Assembly: GCA_017454565.1 (NCBI GenBank)
Contig: JAFTCS010000149.1
Coordinates: forward strand, 1-7,504
DNA: 7,504 nt
Reading direction: 5' to 3'
From: Clostridia bacterium
Lineage (GTDB): Bacteria; Bacillota; Clostridia; Oscillospirales; Acutalibacteraceae
Shown here piece by piece: positions 5,937 to 7,504 of the stretch (positions within the stretch are counted from its first letter, which is position 1; each line of letters begins with the position of its first letter). The notes below the pieces were generated by a model. That model was given only the letters and a program-made list of their open reading frames with translations, did not search any database and was not told the origin of the DNA. Position numbers and translations under genes: made by a program.

Positions 5937-6611
5937 ATGAGGGTTCTTATTATAGAGGACGAAATCGGTCTGGCTGAGGCCGTGGGCGCAATTCTCAAAA
6001 GAGAGGGCTACGAAACCGACATCGCCAATGACGGTATTACAGGGCTTGAACTGGCTATGGGCGGCAGCTACGACTGCATCCTGCTGGATATAATGCTGCC
6101 CAAGATGAACGGTCTTGACGTGCTTTCATATCTCAGGGTAAAAGAAAACGAAACTCCGGTGCTGCTGCTCACTGCGCGCTCCGAAACGGATGATAAGATA
6201 AGGGGACTGGACTGCGGCGCCGATGACTACCTGACAAAGCCGTTCTCAATGGGTGAGCTGCTGGCAAGAATAAGGGCAATGACCCGCAGACGCGGCATAA
6301 TACCAGACATAAACCCGAAATACGGTGACATCACGCTTGAAATGAAAAAGGGTGAACTGATGTGCGGAAAAAACTCCGTGGTGCTCGGCCGAAAGGAATT
6401 CCAGATGATGGAGCTGCTCATCTCAAATGCCGGTCAGATAACCACCAAAGAACAGTTTGTGAACAAGATCTGGGGCGCTACAGACGAGAGCGAATATAAC
6501 AACGTAGAAGTTTACATCTCGTTTCTCAGGAAAAAACTGGTCATGCTGCACTCAGACGTGCAGATAAAGACCAGAAGAGGCATAGGATACTGTCTGGACG
6601 GTGCAAAATGA
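5937..6611 (+). CDS. OmpR/PhoB-family response regulator
   Basis: A 224-residue cytosolic transcription factor, the usual length for this family. The receiver domain (about 1-115) has the acidic pair Glu7/Asp8, phosphoacceptor Asp51 in LLDIMLPKMNG, the switch Thr79 and the conserved Lys101 in LTKPFS. The C-terminal winged-helix DNA-binding domain (about 128-222) shows the typical LGRKEFQMMELLISNAG start, the VEVYISFLRKKL recognition-helix region and the closing TRRGIGYCL hairpin. It should be phosphorylated by the kinase encoded immediately downstream, whose start overlaps its stop by 4 bases (ATGA). GAGGA lies 6 bases before ATG. Its target genes cannot be read from the sequence. Confidence 0.96.
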   Translation: MRVLIIEDEIGLAEAVGAILKREGYETDIANDGITGLELAMGGSYDCILLDIMLPKMNGLDVLSYLRVKENETPVLLLTARSETDDKIRGLDCGADDYLTKPFSMGELLARIRAMTRRRGIIPDINPKYGDITLEMKKGELMCGKNSVVLGRKEFQMMELLISNAGQITTKEQFVNKIWGATDESEYNNVEVYISFLRKKLVMLHSDVQIKTRRGIGYCLDGAK

Positions 6612-7504
6612 TTAAAAAACTCAGGATAAAAATAGTCGCGGTCATCACCCTGATACTGACTCTTGCGGTTTTCGGCATTATGGCTGCGATAAATATAATG
6701 GAACGTGAGGGCAACAAGACTCACATTCAGGCCGAAATAAAACGCATAGCCGATCTTGACGGCTTTCTGCCGCAAGATTACGACAGCATTGACCCCTACA
6801 AAGATCAGAAATCGGGCGTGACCGACTGTTTTTCTGTACAGATAGACTATTTCTATAATGTAAGGAAGATCGTACTGACAAGGGACATCGTGGTGCAGCA
6901 GGACGATATCATCAACTATGCAAAGCAAGCTCTCTCCAACGGCAGCAGCTATGGAGAGATCGGACGCTACGCCTTTTACATACAGAACAAGTACTACGGC
7001 AAGATCATAGTTTTCATGGATATAAAAAGTTTCCAGCAGGCTCAGGAAAATCTGCTGTTCAGTACCTCGCTCATCGGGCTGCTGACTATTCTGTTCTTCT
7101 TTTTCATGTCGGTGCTGCTCTCTTTCTGGCTTGTGCGTCCGGTAAAGGAAACCTTTGACAAGCAGAAGTCGTTTATCTCCAACGCAAGCCACGAGCTGAA
7201 AACGCCCCTTGCCGTAATAAGCGCCAATACCGACGTTCTTGAAGCGCAGATAGGCGAAAACAAGTGGGTAGGCTACATCCGTTCTGAAACAGACAGAATG
7301 AACGAGCTTGTAAACGAACTGCTCTGCCTTGCACGTCTTGACGACAAGACCGGCCACAAGCTGATAATGTCCGAATTCAACCTCAGCGACACCTTTTTGC
7401 AGACTGCCCTGCCGTTTGAGAGCAAGGTCTACGAAATGGGCAAGACCATTGATGTTGAAGCTGTGCCTGACATTATGTACAAGGGCGACGAAAGCTCAAT
7501 AAAG
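6608..7504 (+). CDS. Membrane sensor histidine kinase, N-terminal 299 codons (gene continues past the right edge)
   Basis: An open frame begins at ATG 6608, overlapping the regulator stop, and stays open to the window end. Domains in order: cytoplasmic MIKKLRIK, first membrane helix (about 9-30), an extracellular segment of roughly 118 residues (31-148), second membrane helix (about 150-176), and a DHp domain with the H-box FISNASHELKTPL, phosphorylation site His195. The beginning of the ATP-binding domain follows from about 258; its N, G1 and G2 boxes lie outside the window. Only about 12 residues (RPVKETFDKQKS) separate the second helix from the H-box region, so a full HAMP domain is missing or reduced. 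The extracellular segment, rich in Tyr, Asp and Lys, is not one I recognise. It should phosphorylate Asp51 of the partner regulator. Confidence 0.93.
   Translation, partial: MIKKLRIKIVAVITLILTLAVFGIMAAINIMEREGNKTHIQAEIKRIADLDGFLPQDYDSIDPYKDQKSGVTDCFSVQIDYFYNVRKIVLTRDIVVQQDDIINYAKQALSNGSSYGEIGRYAFYIQNKYYGKIIVFMDIKSFQQAQENLLFSTSLIGLLTILFFFFMSVLLSFWLVRPVKETFDKQKSFISNASHELKTPLAVISANTDVLEAQIGENKWVGYIRSETDRMNELVNELLCLARLDDKTGHKLIMSEFNLSDTFLQTALPFESKVYEMGKTIDVEAVPDIMYKGDESSIK

Noticed and set aside
5312..5998. 228-codon minus-strand frame opposite the mutase tail
   Set aside because: It is the antisense of the repetitive tail, kept open by the biased codons, and it overlaps the terminator and the promoter of the regulator. 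Its repeats merely mirror the 45-bp units.
6512..7357. 281-codon minus-strand frame opposite the histidine kinase
   Set aside because: The plus strand carries an unambiguous kinase with H-box and membrane helices. The antisense frame has no recognisable domain.

Overview
The window looks like chromosomal DNA from a low-to-mid GC Gram-positive gut anaerobe, most likely a Ruminococcus-like member of the Oscillospiraceae. This is inferred from strong AGGAGG-type ribosome binding sites, the style of the two-component pair, and a DUF3343 / class V aminotransferase gene pair of the kind common in Clostridia. No marker gene settles the taxonomy.

Layout, left to right. Positions 1-296 (minus) carry a two-gene translationally coupled unit: a small DUF3343 (putative Se/S carrier-like) protein, followed by the first 23 codons of a cysteine desulfurase family protein that runs off the left edge. 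Positions 306-632 hold no convincing gene. They contain a GC-rich, palindrome-rich intergenic stretch that may be a dispersed repeat, and the terminator of the next gene. Positions 633-2345 (minus) encode a full-length alpha-phosphoglucomutase of the PgcA/PGM2 type with all catalytic motifs and a clear sigma-A promoter. Positions 2346-2769 are a divergent intergenic region with promoters for both directions and, on the rightward side, a leader with competing hairpins.

Rightward, 2770-3762 encodes a single-pass membrane protein with an acidic low-complexity N-terminus and two copies of a small beta-rich domain outside the membrane. After 50 bases without a terminator, 3813-5783 encodes a second, distantly related phosphohexomutase. 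It has a divergent phosphate-binding loop and a roughly 150-residue Ala/Lys/Glu/Pro tail containing five near-perfect 15-residue repeats and ending in six lysines. A strong terminator closes this unit at 5808-5851.

From 5884 a new promoter drives an OmpR-type response regulator (5937-6611). It overlaps by 4 bases a histidine kinase (6608 to beyond the right edge) whose extracellular sensor segment I do not recognise.

Functionally, the centre is a hexose-phosphate interconversion locus (glucose-1-P/glucose-6-P and probably a related sugar phosphate) with a possible envelope partner. The two-component system has its own promoter, and any control over the sugar-phosphate genes is conjecture. 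The most unusual objects are the tailed second mutase, the duplicated-domain membrane protein with its structured leader, and the GC-rich intergenic element at about 360-567.
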